Shown here: piece after piece, positions 28,627-37,405 of the stretch
Layout of the letters: every line of letters begins with the position of its first letter
How positions within the stretch are numbered: the first letter of the stretch is position 1
NCBI RefSeq assembly: GCF_900996245.1
Contig: NZ_CAAJGK010000039.1
Span: 1-64,000 of the forward strand
DNA length: 64,000 nucleotides
Direction of reading: 5' to 3'
Source: Paraburkholderia sp. BCC1886
GTDB taxonomy: Bacteria > Pseudomonadota > Gammaproteobacteria > Burkholderiales > Burkholderiaceae
Notes under the pieces: model-generated
Told to the model about the DNA's origin: nothing
The model's database searches: none
The model's input: the letters and a program-made list of their open reading frames with translations, nothing else
Translations under genes and position numbers: made by a program

Positions 28627-29396
28627 GCGAGCCCCACGAGGTAGATGCTCAATTCGAAAATCTGCTGGGCGAAGCCGAGGCAATCGCCGGTATAGCCGCC
28701 GATGCGCCGGACGAAATAACGACCCATCGCCACACGCAGCACCACCAGCACGACCAGCACCGTCGCCGCGAAACGCCAGTCCGGCGCGCCGAAGCCATTC
28801 GGCCAGCCAAGCCAGGGCAAACCGGAAACCGCAGCCCATACCAACGCCAAACCGCGCAGTCGCTGCGCGACCGGCTTGGCCTTGCCCTCGGCTCGCACGT
28901 AATCGAGCGTCGCCAGATAACTGATGGCGCCTACCCGGCTCGCAGCATGCGCGGCGACCATCAACGCGGCGGCCCGCATCGGCGGCAATGCGGCGAGCGT
29001 TTGCCATTTCAGCGTCAGCGCGATCACGAGCGCGATGGCGCCGAATGCACCGATGCGCGAATCCTGCATGATCCGAAGCACATTTTCGCGTGTATAGGCG
29101 CCACCGAACGCATCGGCGCAATCGGCGAGGCCGTCTTCATGAAACGCGCCTGTGATCAGCAGCGACGCGGCCATCGAGAGCAGCACGGCCACGCTCGCCG
29201 GAAATACGTGCAAAGCCGCGAGATACACCAGCGCGCTGACGCCGCCGACCAGCACGCCGACCAGCGGAAAATAGCGCGCCGCCGCATTCAGGTAATGCGG
29301 CTCGTAACCGACCCAACGCGGCACCGGCACGCGCGTGAAATAGCCGAGCGCGGTGAAGAAATAGCGCAGTTCCGCCAGCGGATTCACGAGCGACAC
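28611..29396 (-). CDS. cobS: cobalamin synthase (adenosylcobinamide-GDP ribazoletransferase)
   Basis: 261 residues, a multipass membrane enzyme joining GDP-cobinamide to alpha-ribazole. Hallmarks are FFTALGYFTRVPVPRWVG, the acidic motif TGAFHEDGLADCADAFGG with the metal-binding Asp residues, MQDSRIGAFG and GGYTGDCLGF. It starts with GTG at 29396, 24 bases after the cobT stop, and overlaps cobC. Confidence 0.96.
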   Translation of the reverse strand: MSLVNPLAELRYFFTALGYFTRVPVPRWVGYEPHYLNAAARYFPLVGVLVGGVSALVYLAALHVFPASVAVLLSMAASLLITGAFHEDGLADCADAFGGAYTRENVLRIMQDSRIGAFGAIALVIALTLKWQTLAALPPMRAAALMVAAHAASRVGAISYLATLDYVRAEGKAKPVAQRLRGLALVWAAVSGLPWLGWPNGFGAPDWRFAATVLVVLVVLRVAMGRYFVRRIGGYTGDCLGFAQQIFELSIYLVGLAWISS

Positions 29397-29420
29397 GCGC
29401 CTCGGCGGCGGCTCGACGGA

Positions 29421-30482
29421 TTACGCATCGCGATTGGCGACGCCCGCCGACTCGAAGCTGGCCATCCCGTCGACGAACGCCGCCGCCGCGCGCAACAGTG
29501 GCACCGCGAGCGCCGCGCCCGTGCCTTCGCCCAGACGCAGGTCGAGCGACAGCAACGGCTGTGCGCCGAAGTGACCGAGCATGCGCCGGTGTCCCGCCTC
29601 GTTCGACGCATGCGCGAACACGCAGTAGTCGCGTACGTTCGGCGCGAGCGCGTCGGCCACCAGCAGCGCCGAACTCGCGATGAAACCGTCGACCAGAATC
29701 GTCATCCGCGCTTGTGCGGCGGCGAGGTAGGCGCCGGCCATCATCGCGATTTCGAAGCCGCCGAAGGTGGCCAGCACGTCGAGCGGATCCGTCGAGACCG
29801 GGTGATGCGCGAGCGCGGCCGCCAGCACGTCGCGTTTTTTCGCGAGCCCTGCGTCGTCGAGTCCGGTGCCGCGGCCGACGCATTCCGCGATCGGCACGCC
29901 GCACAAGCGGCTCATCAGACACGCCGCCGCCGAGGTGTTGGCAATGCCCATCTCGCCGAAGCCGATCACGTTCGTGCCGAGCGCCGCGTGATGCTGCACG
30001 CGGGCCGCGCCGGCACGCATCGCGGCGAGCGCCTGCTCGCGGGTCATCGCGTCTTCGTGCGCGAAGTTGCGCGTGCCGGCGGCGACCGGAATATCGACGA
30101 GACCCGCCGTCGACGGCAACGGTGTCGCCACGCCCGCGTTCACGACTTCGAGTTCGATGCCGGCAACGCGGCTCAGCGCATTGATCGCCGCGCCGCCGGC
30201 GAGGAAGTTGGCGACCATCTGCACGGTCACGGCCTGCGGATACGGGCTCACGCCTTCGTGCGCGATGCCGTGATCGCCGGCGAACACGATCATTGCCGGA
30301 CGCTGCACCGTGGGACGCGTGCTGCGCTGGATCAGGCCCATTTGCAGCGCGAGCGTTTCGAGCCGCCCGAGACTGCCGGGCGGCTTGGTCTTGGTATCGA
30401 TGATGTGTTGCAGTTCGGCGCGTAACGTCTGGTCGAGCGCTTCGACTTCGGGCAGGCCCGACACGGATGGCGATGAGGTCAT
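29421..30482 (-). CDS. cobT: nicotinate-nucleotide-dimethylbenzimidazole phosphoribosyltransferase
   Basis: 353 residues. It makes alpha-ribazole phosphate from a lower-ligand base and nicotinate mononucleotide. The usual motifs are visible: KTKPPGSLGRLE, FAGDHGIAHEGVSPYPQ, IGFGEMGIANTSAAACL, and the C-terminal LRLGEGTGAALAVPL with the catalytic Glu. It starts 41 bases after the btuD stop in the same operon. Confidence 0.97.
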   Translation of the reverse strand: MTSSPSVSGLPEVEALDQTLRAELQHIIDTKTKPPGSLGRLETLALQMGLIQRSTRPTVQRPAMIVFAGDHGIAHEGVSPYPQAVTVQMVANFLAGGAAINALSRVAGIELEVVNAGVATPLPSTAGLVDIPVAAGTRNFAHEDAMTREQALAAMRAGAARVQHHAALGTNVIGFGEMGIANTSAAACLMSRLCGVPIAECVGRGTGLDDAGLAKKRDVLAAALAHHPVSTDPLDVLATFGGFEIAMMAGAYLAAAQARMTILVDGFIASSALLVADALAPNVRDYCVFAHASNEAGHRRMLGHFGAQPLLSLDLRLGEGTGAALAVPLLRAAAAFVDGMASFESAGVANRDA

Positions 30483-30523
30483 GAAGAGCTTTGAGAAAGA
30501 GAAAAGTTTTCTGGCCGGCGCGT

Positions 30524-31351
30524 CTAGTGCGGCGGGTTACCGGCAGCTCCGCGCGGCGCGGGAATCAGCGCCTCGTGGTCGCCGTCGCGAATCAGGATCA
30601 GCGGATAACCGAACGCACGGCTGGTCAGCGCCGGTGTGAGCACGTCGCGCACGGTGCCCGCGTGAGCGCCGCCCGCGCCGTCGAGCAGCAAGGCATGCGT
30701 GGCGAACCGCCGCGCGAGATTCAGATCGTGGCACGAGAACAGCACGGTACGTCCGGCTTCACGCACCCACTCGGCGAGCACGTCGAGGCAGTCGATCTGA
30801 TGATGCAGATCCAGGTGCGACAAAGGTTCGTCGAGCAGCAACAACGGCGCGGCCTGACACAGCACCGCCGCGAGCGCCACACGCTGACGCTCGCCGCCCG
30901 ACAGCGACAACACGTCGCGCGCGGCGAAATCCGCAAGACCCAGACGCTCGAGCGCGGCACCTGCGGCCGCGCGATCCGCGTCGCTTTCCCAACCCCAACC
31001 GTTCAGGTGCGGAAAGCGGTTGAGCGTAACGATGTCGAGCACGCTGGCGCTGAACGCGTCCGGCGCGCTTTGCGGCATCGACGCGCGGCGCTGGGCGAGC
31101 GGCAAAGGCGACCAGTCGGCCAGCGCCACGCCGTCGATCTCGACGCGGCCCGCGAACGGTTTCGACAGACCTGCCAGCGTGTCGAGCAGCGTAGTCTTGC
31201 CCGCGCCGTTCGGACCGGCAACACACCACATCTCGCCGGCCTGGAAATGCTGCGTGAAGCCGTCGAGCAAGGTGCGCGTGCCGGCCCGCAAGGTCAACTG
31301 TTCGACGCTGAGCGCGGCGTGAGAAACGTGTGGGCTATCGGGAGCGGTCAT
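30524..31351 (-). CDS. btuD: vitamin B12 ABC transporter ATPase (BtuD-like)
   Basis: 275 residues. Walker A AGPNGAGKTTLLDTLAGL, signature LSGGERQRVALA, Walker B LLLLDEPLSHLD and a switch His in LFSCHDLN are all intact. It powers uptake with the BtuC-like permease, whose stop overlaps this gene by four bases. It is assigned to B12 rather than siderophores because of the riboswitch, btuB and cob neighbours. Confidence 0.92.
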   Translation of the reverse strand: MTAPDSPHVSHAALSVEQLTLRAGTRTLLDGFTQHFQAGEMWCVAGPNGAGKTTLLDTLAGLSKPFAGRVEIDGVALADWSPLPLAQRRASMPQSAPDAFSASVLDIVTLNRFPHLNGWGWESDADRAAAGAALERLGLADFAARDVLSLSGGERQRVALAAVLCQAAPLLLLDEPLSHLDLHHQIDCLDVLAEWVREAGRTVLFSCHDLNLARRFATHALLLDGAGGAHAGTVRDVLTPALTSRAFGYPLILIRDGDHEALIPAPRGAAGNPPH

Positions 31352-32484
31352 CGGCGGGTGCGCAACAGCATCCAGAGGAACACCGGGACGCCGACGATCG
31401 ACGTGATCACCCCGACCGGCAACTGCGCGGGCGCGACGACCGTGCGCGCGATCAGGTCCGCGCCCATCACCGCGACGCCGCCGCCGAGCGCGGCCGCGGG
31501 CAGCAACATCCGCTGATCGTTGCCGAACGCGAGCCGCAGCATGTGCGGCACGACCAGTCCGACGAAGCCGATGGTCCCGGCCGTCGTCACCGCCGCCGCA
31601 GCCGCCAGCGACGCCACCAGATACACCCGCAGACGCAACGACATCACCGCCACGCCCAACGCCTGCGCGGCGGCGTCGCCTCGCAGCAGCACATTCAGAC
31701 GCGGTGCGGCCGGCACGATCGTGACCAGCACCACCGCGAGCGCCGCGAGCGCGACCCATGGCATCGCGGCGCCGCTCAGATCGCCGGTCAGCCAGAACAG
31801 CATGCCGCGCAGACGGTCGTCGGGCGCCAGATTCAACAGCAAGGTGATGAACGCGCCCCAACCCGCCGCGATGACCGCGCCGGTGAGCAGCAGGCGCGGT
31901 GAGCTGTCCTGCGGCACGCCGCGCCACAGTTCGCGGCGCGCGAGGCCGAGCACCAGCAGGATCGACACGAACGCACCCGCGAATGCGCCGGCATCCACCA
32001 GCCACCACGCGCAGCCGCCGATCATCGCGAGCAGCGCGAAGCTCGCGGCGCCGCCGGAGACCCCGAGCACATAAGGTTCGGCTAGCGGATTACGCAGCAG
32101 CACCTGCAGCAACGCGCCGGCGACGGCGAGCAACGCGCCGCAAGCAAACCCGGCGAGTGCGCGCGGCAGACGCAACGTGCGCACGATCTCGCCGGCAAGC
32201 TCGTTCGACGCGTGCGGCGCGGTTTGCGAGGACGTGTTCATCCCGGTTGGCATCGACGTGGGAATGAGCGCGCCCAGCACGCGTGCGGGCGTGAGCGGCA
32301 CGCTGCCCAACGCGAGCGACGCCACCAGCACGGCCAGCGCGAGCGCGCCTAGCACGAGCCAGATGGACGCGGCGCGGCGCGCGGTCATCATGCGTGGCGC
32401 ACCGCTGCTGCGAGGCTCGCTGACGACGTTAACGCCGGCAGCATGCCTGGCGCGGGAGGGCGACGGGTTCGAGGGACGCGTCAT
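31348..32484 (-). CDS. btuC: FecCD-family permease, vitamin B12 transporter (BtuC-like)
   Basis: About 378 residues with roughly ten hydrophobic helices after a charged N-terminus. FecCD hallmarks include RLPRALAGFACGALLAVAGA, NPLAEPYVLGVSGGA, TIGFVGLVVPHMLR and the terminal PVGVITSIVGVPVFLWML. It forms the inner-membrane channel with BtuD. The start is the ATG at 32484; an in-frame GTG nine bases earlier is also possible. It begins about 30 bases after btuB. Confidence 0.9.
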   Translation of the reverse strand: MTRPSNPSPSRARHAAGVNVVSEPRSSGAPRMMTARRAASIWLVLGALALAVLVASLALGSVPLTPARVLGALIPTSMPTGMNTSSQTAPHASNELAGEIVRTLRLPRALAGFACGALLAVAGALLQVLLRNPLAEPYVLGVSGGAASFALLAMIGGCAWWLVDAGAFAGAFVSILLVLGLARRELWRGVPQDSSPRLLLTGAVIAAGWGAFITLLLNLAPDDRLRGMLFWLTGDLSGAAMPWVALAALAVVLVTIVPAAPRLNVLLRGDAAAQALGVAVMSLRLRVYLVASLAAAAAVTTAGTIGFVGLVVPHMLRLAFGNDQRMLLPAAALGGGVAVMGADLIARTVVAPAQLPVGVITSIVGVPVFLWMLLRTRR

Positions 32485-32514
32485 CCCGGCCACCGCGCCC
32501 GGCCCGCCGCGACG

Positions 32515-34407
32515 TCACTGCTGCTGCCAGCCGACGGTGACATACGCCCCGCGTCGCGGCGAGTTATACGAGTAGGCCGTCTCATAGTCCTTGTTCAACA
32601 GATTCTGGATTTGCGCGGCCACGTACCATGCCCTGGTGATGTTGTAGCGGGCCGACAGATTCACCACGCTGTAGCCGCCCAGTTTGCCGCTGCTGTCTTC
32701 GCTCGCGCCGCTGACGATCCACTCGCCGCCCACGCGCCAGCCGGCCAGGTTGCGATTCACGCTCAGCGTGCCGAAGCGCCGCGCGCGTCGCACGAGGTCG
32801 GTGTCGCTATCGAGGTCGACGGGATTCTGCAATGTCAACGACGCGCGCACGTCGGTCTTGCCCACGTGTCCACTCCACGAGCCTTCCAGACCTTGCACCT
32901 TGGCATGCCCGACGTTCTCCGCCAGATAGATGCCGGGCGACGCCTGCGCATAGTCGATCAGGTTCGAGTAGCGGGTCTGGAACGCGCTCACGCGCAGCAC
33001 GCCCAGCGCATTCGACGCGTATTGCAAGGCGGCTTCGATCGAATGACTGCGCTCCGGCTGGATCGACGCATTGCCGCTGTACGGATAGTACAGATCGTCG
33101 AAGCTCGGCGCGCGAAACGCGTCGGAGTAGCTTGCAGTCGCCTTCCAGTGCGAGGTGATGTCGAAACCGTAGCCGAGATAGTAGCTGTTCGCGCCGCCGA
33201 AATCGGAATACTGGTCGTGCCGCACGTTCGCCTGAAACTGGTTGCGGCCGAACCGGCCGGTGTAGCCGGCGAAGCCCGAATCCACGTGACGCTCGGGTGC
33301 GCCGAACGTGTCGGAGTCGAGACTTTGATCTAGATGCTCGTAGCCGACCTGCAGTTTCTGCTGCGCGGCCAGCGCGAAATCGTTCTGCCAGGTGTACTGC
33401 CGGTTGTCCGTGTCGAAACGGCCGTTATAGAGACCATTGGTGCTGGACACGCTGCGGTCGTCACCTTCGGCAACGATGAAGTGCGTGGTCCACCAGTCGG
33501 TCAGCTTGCCGTTCGCGAATGCCGAGAGCTGCCGCACCTTGCTATACAGATTGTTCAGATCGGTCGGCACGCCGTACGCATTGTCGTAACTGTCGTTGCC
33601 GTTCGATTGCAGATACGTGACGCCCGCATCCCACCGGTCGTTGAACTTGTGGCGCAGCGACGCCGAGATGCTCTCGTTCAGATAGCCGTTCGCATTCGGG
33701 TTCGCGAGCGGCGCCTCGCGCGGATTGACCGACGAAAAACCGTCGTCCTTCGAGCGCGCGAGCGAAACGCTGAAGGTCGTGTTGCCGTCCTTGTCGAGCG
33801 CACCGTTCAAGCCCATCTGCTGCGTCTGCGTGTGATAGCTGCCGTAGCCCACCGAGAAATCGAAACGCGGCGGATGGTCGCCGCCGTCTTTCGTGAAGAC
33901 CTGCACCACGCCGCCGATCGCACCCGAGCCGTACAGCGCCGAGACGTTGCCGTTCACGACTTCGACGTGATCGATCTGGTCGAGCGGCAACTGCGCAATC
34001 TGCGCATTGCCGAGGCTCACCGAATCGACGCGCACGCCGTCGATCAACACGAGCGATTGGGTCGACGATGCGCCGCGCAAGGACAGACTCGCGGTCGAAC
34101 CCGGCCCGCCGGTGCGCGAAATCTGCGCGCCGGGTGCGAATTGCAGCAAGCCGGGCAAATCGGTCGCGGTGGTGTCGGCAATGTCCTGCTGATCGAACAG
34201 CGTGGTTTGCGGAATGGTGTCGGCAAGCTCTTGGGGAGCGCGATTTGCGGTGACGACGATCGGAGTCAACGCGTTGCTCGATGCGACTGGCGACGGTGTC
34301 GATGCGGCCGGATCGGACGCCGGCGAAGGCGCAACGGTTTGCGCATGCACGACGAGCGGCAGACCCGCGAAGGCGACCAGCGTCGCGCGGGCGATAGGGA
34401 ACAGCAT
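32515..34407 (-). CDS. btuB: TonB-dependent vitamin B12 receptor (BtuB-like)
   Basis: 630 residues. A signal peptide (LFPIARATLVAFAGLPLVVHA) and a Ser/Pro-rich linker precede the TonB-box-like TPIVVTANRAPQELADTIP. The plug domain contains SLRGASSTQSLVLIDGVRVD and IDHVEVVNGNVSALYGSGAI, and the 22-strand barrel ends YVTVGWQQQ. It imports cobalamin across the outer membrane. The ATG at 34407 has AGGA upstream. It is first in the operon and lies behind a cobalamin riboswitch. Confidence 0.93.
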   Translation of the reverse strand: MLFPIARATLVAFAGLPLVVHAQTVAPSPASDPAASTPSPVASSNALTPIVVTANRAPQELADTIPQTTLFDQQDIADTTATDLPGLLQFAPGAQISRTGGPGSTASLSLRGASSTQSLVLIDGVRVDSVSLGNAQIAQLPLDQIDHVEVVNGNVSALYGSGAIGGVVQVFTKDGGDHPPRFDFSVGYGSYHTQTQQMGLNGALDKDGNTTFSVSLARSKDDGFSSVNPREAPLANPNANGYLNESISASLRHKFNDRWDAGVTYLQSNGNDSYDNAYGVPTDLNNLYSKVRQLSAFANGKLTDWWTTHFIVAEGDDRSVSSTNGLYNGRFDTDNRQYTWQNDFALAAQQKLQVGYEHLDQSLDSDTFGAPERHVDSGFAGYTGRFGRNQFQANVRHDQYSDFGGANSYYLGYGFDITSHWKATASYSDAFRAPSFDDLYYPYSGNASIQPERSHSIEAALQYASNALGVLRVSAFQTRYSNLIDYAQASPGIYLAENVGHAKVQGLEGSWSGHVGKTDVRASLTLQNPVDLDSDTDLVRRARRFGTLSVNRNLAGWRVGGEWIVSGASEDSSGKLGGYSVVNLSARYNITRAWYVAAQIQNLLNKDYETAYSYNSPRRGAYVTVGWQQQ

Positions 34408-34516
34408 GGGTTGAACGTCCTGTGGATAGCGTGCGCGGCCCGCTTCCCCGCAGGCCGATGCGTAACGAAGCGCAAGCGCGTGACAGTGCCCGTGCCACGG
34501 CGAATGCGCTTCTCCC

Positions 34517-34735
34517 TCTGGCCGGTATCCGGGCTGGCGACACATCGATCCCGCCTTCCCACGCATGAAGCGCAGTGGCATCTCACCGGTTAGTTCGAAC
34601 ACGAACATCGGAATGGGACCGACCTGCATGACGAATGCGGTCGCTTACCGTTGCGGGGGCAGCGCAGGTTGGCACGCTCTGGCGAGCGACGCGCCCTGCT
34701 TCCCGTTTAACTGCGCGCATCGTCGACAATACGCG
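34517..34735 (-). ncRNA. cobalamin riboswitch
   Basis: On the minus strand the leader carries the AdoCbl aptamer blocks in order: GGGAAGCAGGG, GCTGCCCCCGCAACGGTAAG (core at 34644-34660), GCCACTG (34573-34579), GGGAAGGC (34553-34560) and CAGCCCGGATACCGGCC (34520-34536). It lies about 110 bases before the btuB ATG and should reduce expression of btuBCD-cobTSC when cobalamin is plentiful. The outer ends are approximate. Confidence 0.93.
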
Positions 34736-34754
34736 CGGGCACCAAAGTGCGCCC

Positions 34755-34783
34755 AGTTTAGGAGCGGTGCCCGGGAGCGTCAA
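34755..34783 (-). promoter_or_regulatory. sigma-70-type promoter for the btuB operon
   Basis: On the minus strand, TTGACG (34778-34783) and TAAACT (34755-34760) are separated by 17 bases, just upstream of the riboswitch. The predicted start is near 34748. No gene is seen in the remaining 200 or so bases up to the ZapB-like gene. Confidence 0.65.
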
Positions 34784-34993
34784 GAAAGACGAAAATGAAT
34801 GAGCCGTGCTTCGTATCCCGACGACGTAGACCGATTCGACCAGAGCATTGTCCGATGCCCGGAGACGATCCGATCTTGCATTGGAACACTGCAAAGCCCG
34901 TCGAAAACCGGGTTGTTACGTCTCGAAACGAGACAATTATCGGAACCTGTGACATTTGGCGCTAAAATGCCAGGTCTTTAGAGGACGCAGCAG

Positions 34994-35359
34994 ATGCTCA
35001 CCGAACTCGAAACACTTTCACAGAATATCGGCAAGCTGATTGCGATCAGCCAACGCCACAACGAAGCGCGTGTCGCGCTCGAAGAGCAACTCGCCCACTC
35101 ACGTGCCGAGGCCGAAGCCACGCGCACGGAACTGGCGATGCTGCGCGAAGAACGCGATGCGCTGCAGGCCGAACGCGATGCGTTATCCGCGAAAATCGAC
35201 GATGCCCAGGTGCGGCTGAATGCGATTCTCGAAAAACTGCCGCGCGCTCGCGCGAGCAGCGAGCCGACGAGTCAGGTCGATCAACTCGATCTGCTCGAAC
35301 CCGCTCAGCAGGAAGTCGAAGCCGGCAGCGACGCGACCCGCCACGGAGAAAACGCATGA
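34994..35359 (+). CDS. ZapB-like coiled-coil protein
   Basis: 121 residues. Most of residues 1-85 is a predicted coiled coil rich in Glu, Leu and Arg (LEEQLAHSRAEAEATRTELA, LREERDALQAERDALSAKID), with an acidic disordered tail. It overlaps zapA by four bases. Short coiled-coil proteins beside zapA in beta- and gamma-proteobacteria are usually ZapB-like division factors, so a role at the Z ring is inferred from context and shape. Confidence 0.75.
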   Translation: MLTELETLSQNIGKLIAISQRHNEARVALEEQLAHSRAEAEATRTELAMLREERDALQAERDALSAKIDDAQVRLNAILEKLPRARASSEPTSQVDQLDLLEPAQQEVEAGSDATRHGENA

Positions 35360-35670
35360 CCACCAAGCAGATCGAAGTATCGATTCTCGGCGTGCCCTAT
35401 CGTCTCGCCTGTTCGGCCGAAACAGAAGGCGCGCTACTCGAAGCCGTGGCGCGTGTCGACGCCGAAATGTCGAAGATTCGCAATAACAGTAACGTGCGCG
35501 GCACGGATCGTATTGCAGTCATGGCGGCGCTGTCGCTGGCATCGGAACTGCTTAAGCTGCAATCGAGCGTACGGCATGGAGAAGCATTTCCCGCCGAGGA
35601 AATCCGGCGTACAATGCACCAGATGAACGAACAACTGGGTACGGTCATTCAGCAATACAGCATGCAGTAA
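35356..35670 (+). CDS. zapA: cell division protein ZapA
   Basis: 104 residues. ZapA bundles FtsZ filaments. The N-terminal globular part reads QIEVSILGVPYRLACSAETE and is followed by the LLEAVARVDAEMSKIR helix and a C-terminal coiled coil. Its ATG overlaps the stop of the upstream coiled-coil gene. 6S RNA follows, the usual zapA-ssrS arrangement. Confidence 0.95.
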   Translation: MTTKQIEVSILGVPYRLACSAETEGALLEAVARVDAEMSKIRNNSNVRGTDRIAVMAALSLASELLKLQSSVRHGEAFPAEEIRRTMHQMNEQLGTVIQQYSMQ

Positions 35671-35719
35671 GTTCTCCGGCAGTACCCACGCATCAACGGT
35701 TTTAGCATCATCGGTTTAG

Positions 35720-35900
35720 CTTCCCTGCCTGGTTCGCCAAGGTCGTATATTCCTTGAACCAATGCCATGTGCACGGTTGCGGAAATTTGTAGCACGGGTG
35801 TGCGCGTCACTCTGTCTGATGTACCCGAAGTGCTGCTAACTGCGACCAATTCTGAACCCCCGGTTCAGGATGCCGGCCTAGCGGCTAAGGCGGGGACCTT
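35720..35900 (+). ncRNA. ssrS: 6S RNA
   Basis: About 180 bases after zapA. The 5' end TTCCCTGCCTGGTTCGCC can pair with the 3' AGGCGGGGA. Internal blocks CTTGAACCAA, AACTGCGACCAATT and GGTTCAGGATGCCGGCC resemble the E. coli 6S closing stem and central bubble flanks. 6S RNA binds the sigma-70 holoenzyme and modulates stationary-phase transcription. The open frame through this segment is not protein-like. Ends are approximate. Confidence 0.88.
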
Positions 35901-35904
35901 ATTC

Positions 35905-35940
35905 AAAACGGCATCGGACCTTGGGTTCGATGCCGTTTTT
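35905..35940 (+). terminator. terminator after 6S RNA
   Basis: A perfect 12-bp inverted repeat, AAAACGGCATCG (35905-35916) and CGATGCCGTTTT (35928-35939), ends in a T run. Confidence 0.9.
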
Positions 35941-35994
35941 CTTTGTGCCTCGGTTTTGCATTCCGCTGTTCAACCTCAACGTTCATTCCGATTC

Positions 35995-36465
35995 ATGCGC
36001 TACTGGCTAATGAAGTCCGAACCGGACGAAGCAAGCATCGACCACCTCGCTCACGCTCCGAAGCACACGCTGCCCTGGACTGGCGTGCGCAACTATCAGG
36101 CGCGCAACTTCATGCGCGACATGATGCAGGTCGGCGACGGCGTGCTCTTCTATCACTCGAGTTGCCCCGAACCCGGCATCGCCGGGCTTGCGGAAGTTTC
36201 TTCGACCGCCTATCCGGACCCGACCCAGTTCGATAAGAAAAGTCCGTACTTCGATCCGAAATCGACGCCGGAAACACCGCGCTGGCTACTTGTCGATGTC
36301 GTCTTCAAGAAGAAGATTCCGCTGATTCCACTCGCCGCATTAAGGGAACACGAAGCGTTGCAGGACATGCGCGTGCTCGCCAAAGGCAACCGGCTTTCCA
36401 TCACGCCGGTTACCGAAGCCGAATGGCGCTTCATCGTCGATACGCTCGTCGGACGCAAACGTTAA
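35995..36465 (+). CDS. EVE domain protein
   Basis: 156 residues. It begins RYWLMKSEPDEASIDHL and includes WTGVRNYQARNFMRDMMQVG, DGVLFYHSS and GIAGLAEVSSTAYPDPTQF, the PUA-like EVE fold that in eukaryotic relatives reads modified DNA or RNA bases. Full length for the single-domain bacterial form. The ATG at 35995 is the family start, 55 bases after the 6S terminator. Confidence 0.92.
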   Translation: MRYWLMKSEPDEASIDHLAHAPKHTLPWTGVRNYQARNFMRDMMQVGDGVLFYHSSCPEPGIAGLAEVSSTAYPDPTQFDKKSPYFDPKSTPETPRWLLVDVVFKKKIPLIPLAALREHEALQDMRVLAKGNRLSITPVTEAEWRFIVDTLVGRKR

Positions 36466-36554
36466 ACGTGGGAACCAAGCTCAGGTTACAAGCGCCTAAC
36501 GGACTCCCAAATGGTCCCCAACCGGGACCTCTCTTCGAAGCAAGGAGTCCGAGA

Positions 36555-37286
36555 ATGACAAAAACCACCGCACGTGCCCTCGCATTCGCTCTCGCCTGCG
36601 CCGCGCCTGTCACGCTCGCGTTGAGCCCGTCGATGGCGCGCGCGCAAAGCGTCGCCCCGTATCAGCCCGCCGGCGTGCTGTCGTTGAATGCGCAGGCGAG
36701 CGCGGAAGTCCCGCAAGACGTCGTCGATATCACGCTGTTCTACGAGCAGGAAGCCAGCGACCCCGCCGTGCTGACGTCGACGCTGAATCAGCGTGCCGAC
36801 GCCGCGCTGCAAAAAGCCAAAGGCGTAAGCGGCGTCACCGCGCGCACCGGTTCATTCTCGATCTATCCGTCCACCGATCGCGACGGTCGCATCTCCGCAT
36901 GGCGCGGCCGCACGGAGATCGTGCTCGAATCGCACGATTTCACCGCGGCGTCGAAGCTCGCCGGTCAGGTGGCTGCCATCATGCAGGTGAGCAACGTGCA
37001 ATTCTCGCTGTCGCCCGAAGCACAGCGCGCCGCCGAGCAGAAACTCACGGGCGAAGCCATCCGCTCGTTCCGCGACCAGGCTGCTTCGTCGGCGCAGGCA
37101 TTCGGCTACAGCGGCTATTCGATTCGCGAGGTGAATGTCGGACACAACGGCGCCATGCCGCGCCCGATGATGATGATGAGCGCACGCGCCATGGGCGCCG
37201 ACGCCAAGGTCGCGGCGCCCGTGCCGATCGAAGGCGGCACGTCCACGGTGACGGTCAACGTGTCGGGTTCGGTGCAGATGAAGTGA
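36555..37286 (+). CDS. SIMPL domain (DUF541) periplasmic protein
   Basis: 243 residues. A signal peptide ends around SMARA-QS. The mature domain starts GVLSLNAQASAEVPQDVVDI and contains GRTEIVLESHDFTAASKLAG and a C-terminal VTVNVSGSVQMK, as in the DUF541/SIMPL family of exported proteins. Its role is not established. A short Met-rich run (PMMMMSARAMG) is notable near residue 205. AAGGAG at 36542 supports the ATG. Confidence 0.88.
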   Translation: MTKTTARALAFALACAAPVTLALSPSMARAQSVAPYQPAGVLSLNAQASAEVPQDVVDITLFYEQEASDPAVLTSTLNQRADAALQKAKGVSGVTARTGSFSIYPSTDRDGRISAWRGRTEIVLESHDFTAASKLAGQVAAIMQVSNVQFSLSPEAQRAAEQKLTGEAIRSFRDQAASSAQAFGYSGYSIREVNVGHNGAMPRPMMMMSARAMGADAKVAAPVPIEGGTSTVTVNVSGSVQMK

Positions 37287-37344
37287 GGCTTCGCCGATCG
37301 CGCTAGAACGCGCGGTCTTCGAGTGTTTCGTTCGAGTCTGCAGA

Positions 37345-37380
37345 ATGTAAAACGCCACGGCATGCCGTGGCGTTTTACAT
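37345..37380. terminator. 36-bp perfect palindrome, bidirectional terminator
   Basis: A perfect palindrome centred at CATG (37361-37364) has AAAACG and CGTTTT near its two ends, so it can terminate both the SIMPL gene and convergent lgt. Confidence 0.85.
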
Positions 37381-37405
37381 GGTCCGCACGAAAGCGCCCA
37401 ACGGG

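Noticed and set aside
34408..34629. N-terminal extension of BtuB through the leader
   Set aside because: The in-frame extension reads through the riboswitch; the signal peptide begins at the ATG at 34407.
35767..35994. N-terminal extension of the EVE protein
   Set aside because: The extension overlaps 6S RNA and its terminator; the family start is at 35995.
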